A stretch of 64,000 nucleotides of DNA from Metellina segmentata. Taxonomy: Eukaryota > Arthropoda > Arachnida > Araneae > Tetragnathidae. The first letter of the stretch is position 1. Each line of letters starts with the position of its first letter. The notes beneath the pieces were generated by a model. It saw nothing but the letters and a program-made list of their open reading frames with translations, made no database searches and was not told the DNA's origin. The position numbers and the translations under genes are program-made. The DNA is taken from assembly GCA_947359465.1 (NCBI GenBank), contig OX375876.1, positions 81,056,359-81,120,358 of the forward strand. The letters run 5' to 3'. Shown here one piece after another: positions 56,161 through 64,000 of this stretch.

Positions 56161-56979
56161 TATTATAAAAGGAAGTGTTTGCCTGTTTTTTTTCGGTGTT
56201 TACAAAATCCTGATGATTCTAAGGAACTTACAGCAATGTGATTTGGCACACAAGTAGTCCGAATTTTTTGCAATTTTTGGGTAGCGGCGGATTTTAAAAT
56301 TCAATTAATAGTTTCTCTCCAGTTTAATAGTAATCTCCAACGTGTTCTTCAACGCGTTTCTAGCGGTGAGAGAAGAAACACCGGAATCTAGACTTTTCTA
56401 CCCACGTGACCTTGCCGTCAGACTTTGGAATCAGGCCAAGTTATTTTCATCGCTGTAGATTCTAAATTTTTTTTTCGGTTTCTGCTTTTATTTTGCGCAC
56501 AGGAATTATTTTCCAGCAGAGGATAAAAACAAAGTTTTAACTTCAGTTATGTAGTTCTTTTTTCTATCTCCCAGACTGTTAAAGATAGGTAACTATTTCA
56601 ACGGATTTGAAATCTGTGGAAAATTTCACCATAGATCGATACCTAAAAATATGAGTTTCTTTGAATAAATAATTTTTAAATTGAAAAATCTTTTATATTT
56701 TTGCAAGAGATTGTGACGTCACGTGAAACAGATTGCATCCTCTGCCCTTCGAGTTAAAAAAAAAGAAACACATTACATTTCCTGTCCTATTCCATTTCAG
56801 GGAATGAGAGCAAAGAATTAAAAACATTTTGACTGGGATTGTTAATTCTTTTTCGTAAAATCGGAATCGCTAAAGATAGAGTAAAAATTTCAACGGATTT
56901 GAAATCTGCGGAAAATTTTTACACTAGATTAATAACTTAGAACACGGCGTTGCTCGTGATGTAGGTTATTAATCTAGTC

Positions 56980-57985
56980 TTAAAAGTTAATAATTAGTAA
57001 GTAATTAATCAGTGGCTAGTCTATGATAATTCCAAGATACAGTATTCTGTTACAAATTTTCAAGCTAACGTTTTTGAGTTTAAAAGTCGGATTTATTTTT
57101 AATTTTGCAGAAGATGACGAACTGGCACTTGCTGATGGACAGGGTCAATTTCAGATCAGCTAGGCATATGTGGATAGCTAAGAGAGCAAGCAGTATTAGT
57201 ATTTATTTCCAGAATGCTTCACGTCCGACCCGACGTGATTAGAGGCAGGTCATCCGCGAAGGCCTGGGTAAAGGTTGTATCAGCATTTAGATAAAGAATT
57301 TTATTGAAGTAAATGTTCCACAGTGTCGGAGCAAGTACCGAATCCTGTGGACATCCCTTCGTGATCTGCCGTTCAATTTGAATGTTGCCAAGTTGCCATT
57401 ACTGTAAATAATAGTGCGATCTGTAAAGTAAGTGTTAATAAACCTAATATAGTTATCTGAAATTTTGTAGAAATCCAAGCTGTCCACCAGCAACCGCCAC
57501 TCCCTATTTTCAAAGGCGGACTTGATGTCAAGAGTGGTGAGAGACGAATACCCTTCACCTTTAGCCTCTTTGTCTTTGTTGCTCCTCACAGGACCGCCGC
57601 TCTCTGAAGCCATATTGCTGTTCAGGTAAAATGTTATTATGCAAAAATCATTTGAATTTGGGCATAAATAGTCTCTCCAAGAATTTTTTAAGCGTGGGCA
57701 ACAGACAAATGGGTCTGTATGCCACGCAGGTGGGTGGATCTCTTCTCGATTTTAGGAGAAATCTCACGGCCCCATTTCTAAGGTGCGGCGAGACATTTCT
57801 GTATTGGGGCCAGGACTTCAGGAAATTTTCTGTATATCTCAGTCCAGAGCTGATAGTCAATGAGGTCCGGCCAAAGTGCCTTACCTCCCTTCAGTCCCGC
57901 GAGGACCAACTTAATATCGGTGTTTTCGATGCTCAAGTCTTCATCAGTTATGTGTTGAATTCTGTTTAGGTTGAGGACAGTAATC
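56980..57985 (-). pseudogene. LINE reverse transcriptase domain, 5' truncated
   Basis: On the minus strand: LAGLKGGKALWPDLIDYQLW, KSWPQYRNVSPHLRN-type, CVAYRPICLLPTLKKFLERL (RT block 1-2), then LTTLDIKSAFENREWRLLVD (catalytic Asp block A), YIRFINTYFTDRTIIYSNG and FNKILYLNADTTFTQAFADD. FADD, at about 57249-57260, is the YxDD-type palm motif. Next come LADLKLTLSISKCQFVIF and LKNVSLKICNRILYLGIIID near 57000, where the Helitron interrupts. Frameshifts and stops are numerous. The endonuclease and 5' part are missing. Confidence 0.87.
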
Positions 57986-58059
57986 TGTACGTTAACAAAA
58001 AAGTGGTATTAAAATTTTTTTTATTTTGGTCTAGGTTAGGGGCATAATTTTGTTGAAAA

Positions 58060-58392
58060 GTAAGTCCGGGGTGTCGCAAAAGGAACGGTAATGTCGCCTA
58101 CGTTTACGTACCGCTGTGCTGTAATTGTGCCAGAAATGACTACCAAAGGGGTCTGGCTATCCAAGGAGATGGCACCCCAGAACATAAAACCCTGTTGTGG
58201 GCATGTGTGGCGCGCGATAGTAAAGGCAGCCCTGGACGTCTCCAGACGCGTCTGCGGTTGTCGTCAGGACACAGTTGGAAACGGGACTCGCCACTGAAGA
58301 CTATACGTTCCCAGTCAGCGCCGTTTCAAGTTGATCGAGCCCGGGACAACTCCTTCTTGGAGCGTCGATTTTTTTTTGTTATAGTGTATAAC
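58060..58392 (-). mobile_element. Tc1-like fragment with 5' terminus
   Basis: The minus strand begins CACTATAACAAAAAAAAATC then GACGCTCCAAGAAGG (ending at 58392). It jumps near 58335 into WERIVFSGESRFQLCPDDN, RRRVWRRPG and a VLGCHLLG segment, the first catalytic block of the subfamily at 49740-50923. The helix-turn-helix region and the C-terminal half are missing. Confidence 0.8.
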
Positions 58393-58615
58393 AAAGTTGC
58401 AATTCAATTTTTCAAATATTATATACATACAAGCCACTGCGTGGCCAGCACGGAGTTGCCCGTGACAGTTCTTTTCGTGGGGTCTGGGGTGATCACGGCT
58501 CGCTAACCCTTGGTGATTACTACGAATTCCCAGCAAACCAAATGGGAATTCGTAGCCTATTGGATAACAGCCATCACGGCGTTTGCTTCGCAAACCAACA
58601 CCACGCATTTTTTAA
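58393..58615 (-). mobile_element. Helitron-like 3' hairpin region
   Basis: Several palindromes stand in a row: GCCAC-TGC-GTGGC (58434-58446), CACGG...CCGTG (58460-58474), a 12-bp pair CTACGAATTCCC/GGGAATTCGTAG (58520-58555), and GTTTGC/GCAAAC with a TTC loop (58581-58596). The shared CCCCACGAAAAGAACTGTCA string (minus strand) recurs at 61670-61689, next to another copy of the TTC hairpin. No CTRR end is certain. Confidence 0.6.
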
Positions 58616-58867
58616 TACACTCATGTCCATAAATTAAGGATAATTCAGAATCACACGGAAATCGAACTCTAAAGTAAAAATTTCACCTGTAGAATTATTT
58701 CACACATCTTCAAGAATAATATCCAAATTACAGGAAGCCATCAGATGACGCCGATAGTACGTCACAATGACGAGAGTGTAAGAGAGGTGTATATAAGGAA
58801 TGGTAGCAAAGAAGTAAAATTGTTCACAGGCGTTCTATAAGCCGCTCAGTGCCACAACCGAATAGTT

Positions 58868-60330
58868 ATGGCACAGAGGAAGCATGTCGATGATTTTTTA
58901 TGTGGTAGAATTATCGGCCGGCCGCTTGGAATTTGGGCGTACTCAGACGTAAGTTTCAGTGGAACTTGGAATCGCCCAATGTGTCATGTCTAGGCTTTGG
59001 CAACGATTCCAAAATGATGGGAATGTCAGTAGACGTTACAGTTAAGGTCGCCACCGAATGACGATTGGTATGTGACAGTAACTGCAAAAAGAAGCAGAAG
59101 GTGCATATCATCCGACCTTTCTCGTCAGCTATCTTCAGCACGGGTACGACAGTTTCAAGGCAAACCGTTTACAGAAGTTTGGGACTTGTTGGTCTATATG
59201 CTCGCAGGAATGTCAGATGTGTTCCGCTCACTGTCGCCAGCGGTTAGCCTGGGATAGAGAACATGTAATGTGGACATCGTCACAGTGAACTTTTATGATG
59301 TTTTCCGATGAGACCAGGTTTAGCTTGCAGTCTAATTCACGACGGACGTTCATATGGAGAACGCCAGGTACCCGCTAAAAACCAAGACAACATCCTTGAA
59401 CGACACCGTTACGGTGGTGCAGGATTGCTCGTTTGGGGCGGAATTATACTGGGCTCCTGAACAGATCTACATGTTCAAATCGGAACCATGAGAGGCCAAA
59501 TTTATCGGGACATCAGTTTGGAACAACATGTTGTTTCTTTAGGGTTGCCATGGGCGCAGACTTTGTGTTTATGGATGAATACGCCCGTCCTCACCGTGCA
59601 AACATTGTAAACGAATGCCTAGAATCTGAGGATATCACCCGTATGGAATGGCCAGCATTCTCACCTGATTTGAATCCGATAGAGCATGTGTGGGACATGC
59701 TTGGCCGACGAGTTGCAGTCCGTCAACCACCTCCTACATGTGTACCGGAACTTCGTAGATCATTGCTTGCTGATCGGAGTGATCTTCCCCAAGATCAGCT
59801 CGATAATTTGATTTTCAGCATGCCTAGGCGTTGTACGCAGGCCCTGATTTACCATTAGGCCAGTGAGGCACGGGCCTAGGGCCCCCATAATTTAGAGGGC
59901 CCCTAAGTTTCAAAAGTATCTAAAAAATTAAAAAAGTTTTAAGTAGTTACATAAATTATTGGGTATTTACGTAAATGTCCGTCGACCGTTTCCCCCACTA
60001 TCACATTCTTGTAATTACATTAATTATCTAACTATTATATTTTTGATTTTCATCTGCTTTATTTTGTTTTGCCAAGAGTTATAAGTGATATCACGATTTT
60101 CTCAAACTTTTTGATGACATCTGTGAAACGGTCAACAGTCAAATACGTAAGTACCAATTATTGTTATAAAATTAGTTTTTGTGATGAACAGATAACATGG
60201 GGGGGGGGGCTTCCTGCGTGTTGTGCCTACTATACCAAATTTTCTAAATCGGGCCCTGGTTGTACGGACTGTATTTCATTGTCTGGGAGACATACAATGT
60301 TCCATCATACGAACCATGTCATGTTAAGTT
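58868..60330 (+). pseudogene. Tc1-like transposase, frameshifted and interrupted
   Basis: It starts MAQRKHVDDFLCGRIIG. Other frames give VTAKRSRRCISSDLSRQL, TTVSRQTVYRSLGLVGLYAR (second helix-turn-helix region), SDETRFSLQS-type first Asp block near 59310 and LLVWGGIILGS near 59430. One open frame from 59433 reads FMDEYARPHRANIVNECL, EWPAFSPDLNPIEHVWDMLG and SMPRRCT. The expected second catalytic Asp is Glu here (MDEY where relatives have D-N). A 421-bp hAT MITE then interrupts the gene, which resumes at 60259 as CTDCISLSGRHTMFHHTNH. Confidence 0.88.
59838..60258. mobile_element. hAT MITE inside a transposase gene
   Basis: The left end is CAGGCCCTGATTTACC and the right end, reverse-complemented, CAGGGCCCGATTTAG. 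The 8-bp duplication GTTGTACG (59830-59837 and 60259-60266) is perfect. The subterminal CGGGCCTAGGGCCCC is typical of hATs with GGGCCTA-rich ends. No coding. Confidence 0.93.
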
Positions 60331-60532
60331 TTTGTAAGGTCGATATTTTTTTTGTAATTACTCCAGTGAACAAAAATCGTAGTTTTTATGAATGGTATCA
60401 AACATACACCATCTCTTTTGTTCTTTATCTTTTGTTTAATAAATGGGCTTTATGAATAAGTCACGTTTGTTTTGTTTCTGAACCTTTATTTACCGGAGCG
60501 GGCATTATCCTTAATTTATGGACATGAGGGTA

Positions 60533-60852
60533 TTTTAATGGAAATTTTTAGACAAATATTCTTTAAAGGAGTCTGTTTCCATAAAATAAACATCCTAATG
60601 AATGAACCGTATCTCAATCTGAAACCGGTAGAATCAGTTCAGGTTGATAATAGTTCGGGTTGGCGCGCTGTGTTTTTTTGTTAAATGAGGGCAAACTAGA
60701 ATGGAACCTTTGTCTGAAAGTGGAAATTGCTCAGGTAGATCAGTTATGTCGAAAAAAATAGGCCTCGTAGAGCTAAAATTAACAATCACCAGTATGTAAC
60801 TTTCAAGACATCTTTTGTCGATAAATTTAAAAATCCAAATAATGCAGAGTAG
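60533..60852. other. Unannotated AT-rich stretch
   Basis: No feature recognised. Confidence 0.5.
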
Positions 60853-61691
60853 TCTCTACTATTACAAAAGTGTTTGCCTGTGTGAAATGTCCTGACGAAT
60901 CTATAGCACTTACAATGAAATTTGGCACACAAGTTGTCCGATTTTTTGCAATTTTTCTTTCGCGCCCGAATTTTAATAGTCAATCTAGAACATTTTAAAA
61001 TGAATTTATTGTTTTTTTCACCTATATATCTTCCGTTCTGGTAATTAGAAGAAAGAACAGAATATTGCTATTTTCCCCTATGACGTCAGCCTTTGGAAAC
61101 ATGCCAAGTTTTTCACCATCCGTCCCATCGCAATTAAATGGGTAATGGTAATTTTAGTTAACGTCGTACTAGAGCAACACAACGGGCTATTGACGACGGT
61201 CCGGGATCAGTCCCTTAAGGGAAAGATCCGAGGAAAACACCTCGTAATTTTGAACCACGGTCAGATGACGAAGCAACACCTGAGCTGGCACCCCACTCTC
61301 GAAACTTCCACGCCAACCCAACGTGAGCAATTAAATGGGAATGCGTAGTCTCCGCTTAAACGATTCCACAGCAAACATTTCGACTGGCAGTGTTGAGTTC
61401 TTTTTTGAAAAATCGGGGTCGTTGATGATGGATTAAAAATTTCAACAAATTTGAAATCTGCGGAAAATTTTACACTTGATAGATACCTTACATTCGATTT
61501 TGTTTTAACAAATAATTCTTCAATTAAATATTTATATTTTCGCAAAAGATTGGGACGTCACGCCGATAGGATTTGATCGAATTTGACAATGACGAGGCCA
61601 TCAAGGAGTTTCCCGTGGTGTTGGTTTGCTTCGCAAACCAAATGGGAATTTGTAGCAATCACACGTGACCCCACGAAAAGAACTGTCAACG
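60853..61691 (+). mobile_element. Helitron family B with hairpin cassette, split by SINE
   Basis: It starts TCTCTACTATTACAAAAG and continues GTGTTTGCCTG, TTTGGCACACAAG, CTAGAACATTTTAAAATG. A SINE at 61143-61326 interrupts it. After this come TTTCAACAAATTTGAAATCT, GGGACGTCACGCC, then stem TTGGTTTGC/GCAAACCAA with a TTC loop (61622-61642) and ACCCCACGAAAAGAACTGTC. The 3' terminus is lost at the junction with a family A copy near 61692. The G before the 5' TC departs from the usual A. Confidence 0.75.
61143..61326 (-). mobile_element. 5'-truncated SINE with perfect 13-bp duplication
   Basis: GCAATTAAATGGG at 61130-61142 and 61327-61339 is the target duplication. The body is the SINE 3' part only, ending inside CAACCCAACGTGAG. 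The tRNA-like head is absent, as expected from incomplete reverse transcription. Confidence 0.95.
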
Positions 61692-62500
61692 GCAAGAGTA
61701 CCTCTCAACGTAAATTTTTGCAGCTCGACGAGTTTTTTTTGGTATTTCAATTATGTTCTTGATAATATTTTTTTGAAATTCGGGAAAAATCAGGACATTT
61801 TTGTTACTTTTTTTTAAACTGCCGATTCTATATCTTATTACTATTAGTTTTTAATTTTTAAAATATCGCAGTATACCTCAGAATGTACTCTTTCTTACGG
61901 TACTATTATTTTTGAAATCGGTTAATAATTAAATTGGATGCGATCAAAAGTTGGTCATACAAAATTCGGAATCTTTGGATATTTTCGCTACTTTTTGTTA
62001 CAACCATTATATCTAGAGCAAAACCCATTATTTTTAAAATTTGAGAACATCACTGAATACATTACATTACACTCTTTCTTATGGTACAATAATTTTTCAA
62101 ATTGGTTAATAAATCAAATGGATGCAATTAAAAGTTGGTCATATAATTTTCGGAACTTTCAGATCGTAACTTCCGATACAAAACTAAAACGGTCATATCT
62201 ATATCGTATTACTGTTAGTTTTTAATTTTAAAACTATCACAATATACCTCAGAATGTACTCTTCCTTATGGTACAATTATTTTTAAAATTGGTTCATAAA
62301 TAAATTCGATGCAATCAAAAGTTAGTGACACAAATTTCGTATTTATCAGTTCGCATAGCAGATTCCGCAAGCAGTAGTGGGTTGCAATTTTGACTATCGG
62401 GTTTGCCAGATATCAAATTTATCGTAGCAACAATTGCCATAAAAACTATTTCTTTTTATTTGGCGAGGAAATAGGCTCGTTTTTTAAATAAACACAAAAT
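61692..62500 (+). mobile_element. Helitron family A body with three monomers, ends lost
   Basis: Colinear with 18070-18715. It begins AAGAGTACCTCTCAACGTAA and has monomer landmarks CTTACGG/CTTATGG near 61894, 62078 and 62265, that is 184 and 187 bp apart, identical spacing to copy 1. Downstream 62340-62500 corresponds to 13530-13690. The 5' TC end and the terminal hairpins are missing. Confidence 0.8.
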
Positions 62501-62519
62501 GTTTTTTAAAAGGTCAAGA

Positions 62520-63190
62520 ACAAAACATCTCATTTCCACATAAAAAAGGTAATGGTAATTAATGGTAATTTTTAGTTAACGTTGTACTAGAGCAACACAA
62601 CGGGCTATTGACGACGGTCCGGGATCAGTCACTTTAGGAAAAGATCCGAGGACAACACCTCGTAATTTTGAACCACGGTCAAATGACGAAGCAACACCTG
62701 AGCTGGTACCCCACTCTCCAAACTTCCACGCCAACCCAACGTGAGGACTTTCGGCCACGACAGATTTAAGGTGCACCAGCCGCCTCTACACCATACGCTT
62801 ACGAACATCCATGCACCGAACCCGGATTCGGACCAGGAACCTTCCGATCTAGAGGCTAACACCTTAACCACTATACCGGTTGGTCGGCTAAAATTCAGAG
62901 GAAATCTCATCATAATTATAAATGTTTTAGCTTCCCAGTTACTTCTTAATATTTTCATATTCGACTGTTGCTATGGAAACGGCGACCTAATTTGCCGGTT
63001 TTTCTGAAAACATTGCAAAACTCTCTAGCGCGTACTCTCAAATTTTATGAATGAATTAAAAAATATAAATGTGTGTTTATCGTCTGCGCGTGCTCCAAAT
63101 TCATTAGCCCGTCGACTCGCTATTACCAATCTCACAAAACAAATAAACCTGAAAAATATTTCAAATTTTTTTTATAATAGAAAGATTAAT
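62520..63190 (-). mobile_element. Helitron-like family C copy, split by SINE
   Basis: ACATCTCATTTCCACATAAA before the SINE, and TTCTTAATATTTTCATATTC, GACTGTTGCTATGGAAACGG and GAATGAATTAAAAAATATAA after it, match 6187-6566. The hairpin 3' end is not present here. Confidence 0.7.
62549..62889 (-). mobile_element. Full-length SINE, main subfamily
   Basis: Minus-strand copy of the 63550 SINE. The tail GGTAATGGTAATTAATGGTA is at the left, the body follows, B box GGATTCGGACC is slightly degraded, and the head ACCGGTTGGTCGGC is at the right. It lies inside Helitron family C. A clear target duplication was not found. Confidence 0.85.
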
Positions 63191-63537
63191 TTACGCTTGA
63201 AGTTTATTATAAGCAAACATTTGACAAGATTGTACCCGACGTGATAGAAATGAGGAAAAGCTTTGTTTCAGAGGGAAGCACACACACACACACGATTCCC
63301 CCCCCTAAGAAAAATATAAGTATTACTTTTACGATTACTAAAGTTTTCAAGTGTCCCAAATTAAACGAAATCTGAAGGCCGAGAAAAGAAATAAAAACTA
63401 GTTAGCAAAACCTGTCGCCATAAAATTTGATAAACGTACTAGGGTAGCAGAAATTTCAATTAATGTCGCAAGTTGAATGCCAAGATGAAAGATAAAGCAA
63501 GTTTTATACGATTACCAATTCAAGAGGGAAAATGTCT
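63191..63537. other. Unannotated stretch
   Basis: A short (CA)n near 63280-63293 and a C-run near 63297-63305; no gene. Confidence 0.5.
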
Positions 63538-63549
63538 CAACTGGTCTAG

Positions 63550-63885
63550 CCGACCAACCGGTATAGTGGTTAAGGTGTTAGCCTCTAGATCGGAAGGTTC
63601 CTGGTTCGAATCCGGGCATGGATGTTTGTAAGCGTATGGTGTAGAGGCGGCTGGTGCACCTTAAAATCTGTCTAGGCCGAAAGTCCTCACGTTGGGTTGG
63701 CGTGGAAGTTTGGAGAGTGGGGTGCCAGCTCAGGTGTTGCTTCGTCATCTGACCGTGGTTCAAAATTACGAGGTGTTGTCCTCGGATTTTTCCCTCAAGG
63801 GACTGATCCCGGACCGTCGTCAATAGCCCGTTGTGTTGCTCTAGTACGACGTTAACTAAAATTACCAATTACCAATTACCAGTCC
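63550..63885 (+). mobile_element. Full-length tRNA-derived SINE (reference copy)
   Basis: A perfect 12-bp duplication CAACTGGTCTAG (63538-63549, 63886-63897) bounds 336 bp. The head CCGACCAACCGGTATAGTGG with TTAAGG (A-box-like) and GGTTCGAATCC (B box) is an internal RNA polymerase III promoter. A conserved body follows: GGTGTAGAGGCGGCTGGTGC, GGCCGAAAGTCCTCACG, ACGAGGTGTTGTCCTCGG. The 3' tail is three ATTACCA repeats, not poly(A). It makes no protein and depends on a LINE for transposition. Confidence 0.96.
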
Positions 63886-63977
63886 CAACTGGTCTAGATT
63901 ACAAGTCTTCAGGTCACCTACTTTTCAATTAACCATTTTTCATTCAACCATTTTTTAGGTGGATCGCATTTTCGAAT

Positions 63978-64000
63978 ACTTAATACAAATACAAATATTG
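63978..64000 (-). mobile_element. LINE 3' tail running off the window
   Basis: The reverse complement, CAATATTTGTATTTGTATTA, matches the LINE tail at 44114-44134. A CR1/L2-like LINE in minus orientation should therefore begin here and continue beyond the window. Confidence 0.55.

Larger units (their letters stand above)
54752..56977 (+). mobile_element. Non-autonomous Helitron family B, inserted in LINE, split by Tc1
   Basis: TCTCTAATA (54752-54760, after an A) continues beyond the Tc1 at 56163 as TTATAAAAGGAAGTG. This rebuilds the same 5' end seen at 29541. The 3' end is CTAG (56974-56977) before T. A 13-bp perfect inverted repeat, CTAGATTAATAAC (56924-56936) and GTTATTAATCTAG (56965-56977), closes a terminal stem-loop that finishes exactly at the last base. 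The body repeats CAACGGATTTGAAATCTG twice. Without the Tc1 it is about 824 bp. No coding. Confidence 0.88.
52430..57985 (-). mobile_element. Non-LTR retrotransposon (RT plus RNase H), nested-in by two elements
   Basis: Three minus-strand coding blocks in the correct order belong to one 5'-truncated LINE: RT (57985-56980), post-RT linker (54751-54360) and RNase H plus terminal zinc segment (53593-52820). They are separated by a Helitron carrying a Tc1 (54752-56977) and by a Tc1 (53596-54347). 52430-52820 would be its 3' UTR. An RNase H domain in the polyprotein points to the I group or relatives, not CR1 or jockey. Confidence 0.85.
58618..60530 (+). mobile_element. Tc1-like element, both termini, split by a hAT MITE
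   Basis: TA (58616-58617, 60531-60532) flanks inverted ends CACTCATGTCCATAAATTAA and, reverse-complemented, CCCTCATGTCCATAAATTAA. Each is followed by GGATAAT, so 26 of 27 positions match. Without the MITE and its duplication the element is about 1,484 bp. Confidence 0.93.

Noticed and set aside
58434..58474. Bacterial or mitochondrial GC-cluster insertion
   Set aside because: Similar hairpins occur at Helitron ends with a CTAG/T boundary across the window, so a nuclear transposon explains them better.
63550..63620. Functional tRNA gene
   Set aside because: A and B boxes are present but the cloverleaf stems do not close, and the unit continues into a SINE body with a target duplication.

Overview
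The window is AT-rich eukaryotic nuclear DNA and is almost entirely intergenic or intronic. I found no host protein-coding gene and no functional RNA gene. It is dense with decayed and nested transposable elements: Tc1/mariner, hAT, piggyBac, Helitron, tRNA-derived SINEs and non-LTR retrotransposons. The repertoire looks arthropod and most resembles spider or other chelicerate genomes. That is an inference from remembered TE style, because no single-copy gene anchors the taxonomy.

Layout. 1-5.8 kb is AT-rich and empty apart from one doubtful repeat. 5.8-9.5 kb holds a Helitron-like element and a decayed hAT with an exact 8-bp target duplication. 12.3-18.8 kb is a cluster of non-autonomous Helitrons (families A and D) with hairpin-rich 3' ends and internal tandem monomers. 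One of them, 17778-18754, sits inside the terminal repeat of a Tc1 element, which fixes its ends to the base. 19981-21315 is a non-autonomous DNA transposon with perfect 30-bp inverted repeats and an 8-bp target duplication. 22-29 kb has SINE pieces, a LINE C-terminus and a piggyBac (26743-28952) inserted at TTAA inside a SINE head. 29-31.5 kb has family-B Helitron pieces and a Tc1 remnant. 32.2-33.2 kb is a second hAT, 33.7-34.9 kb a Tc1 remnant, and 37.8-39.1 kb a nearly complete D-x37-E Tc1. 42-44.1 kb is a hAT-like shell holding a TTAA-flanked element, next to a CR1/L2-like LINE tail. 45.8-48.8 kb is a 3.0-kb ZMYM1-like hAT carrying two SINEs. 49.6-60.5 kb is a deep nest: a minus-strand LINE (RT and RNase H) is cut by one Tc1 and by a Helitron that is itself cut by another Tc1. 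Beside it lies a Tc1 cut by a hAT MITE. 60.8-64 kb repeats Helitron families A, B and C with three SINEs, and ends in the tail of another LINE.

Nothing here works together as a pathway, and every transposase or polymerase frame I could read is broken. The least ordinary signal is the Helitron terminal cassette. It is an ordered row of short palindromes whose loops, on the Helitron sense strand, are mostly GNA triloops or GNNA tetraloops closed by GC. One stem has tandem G-A mismatches, and stem pairing persists across copies that differ in sequence.
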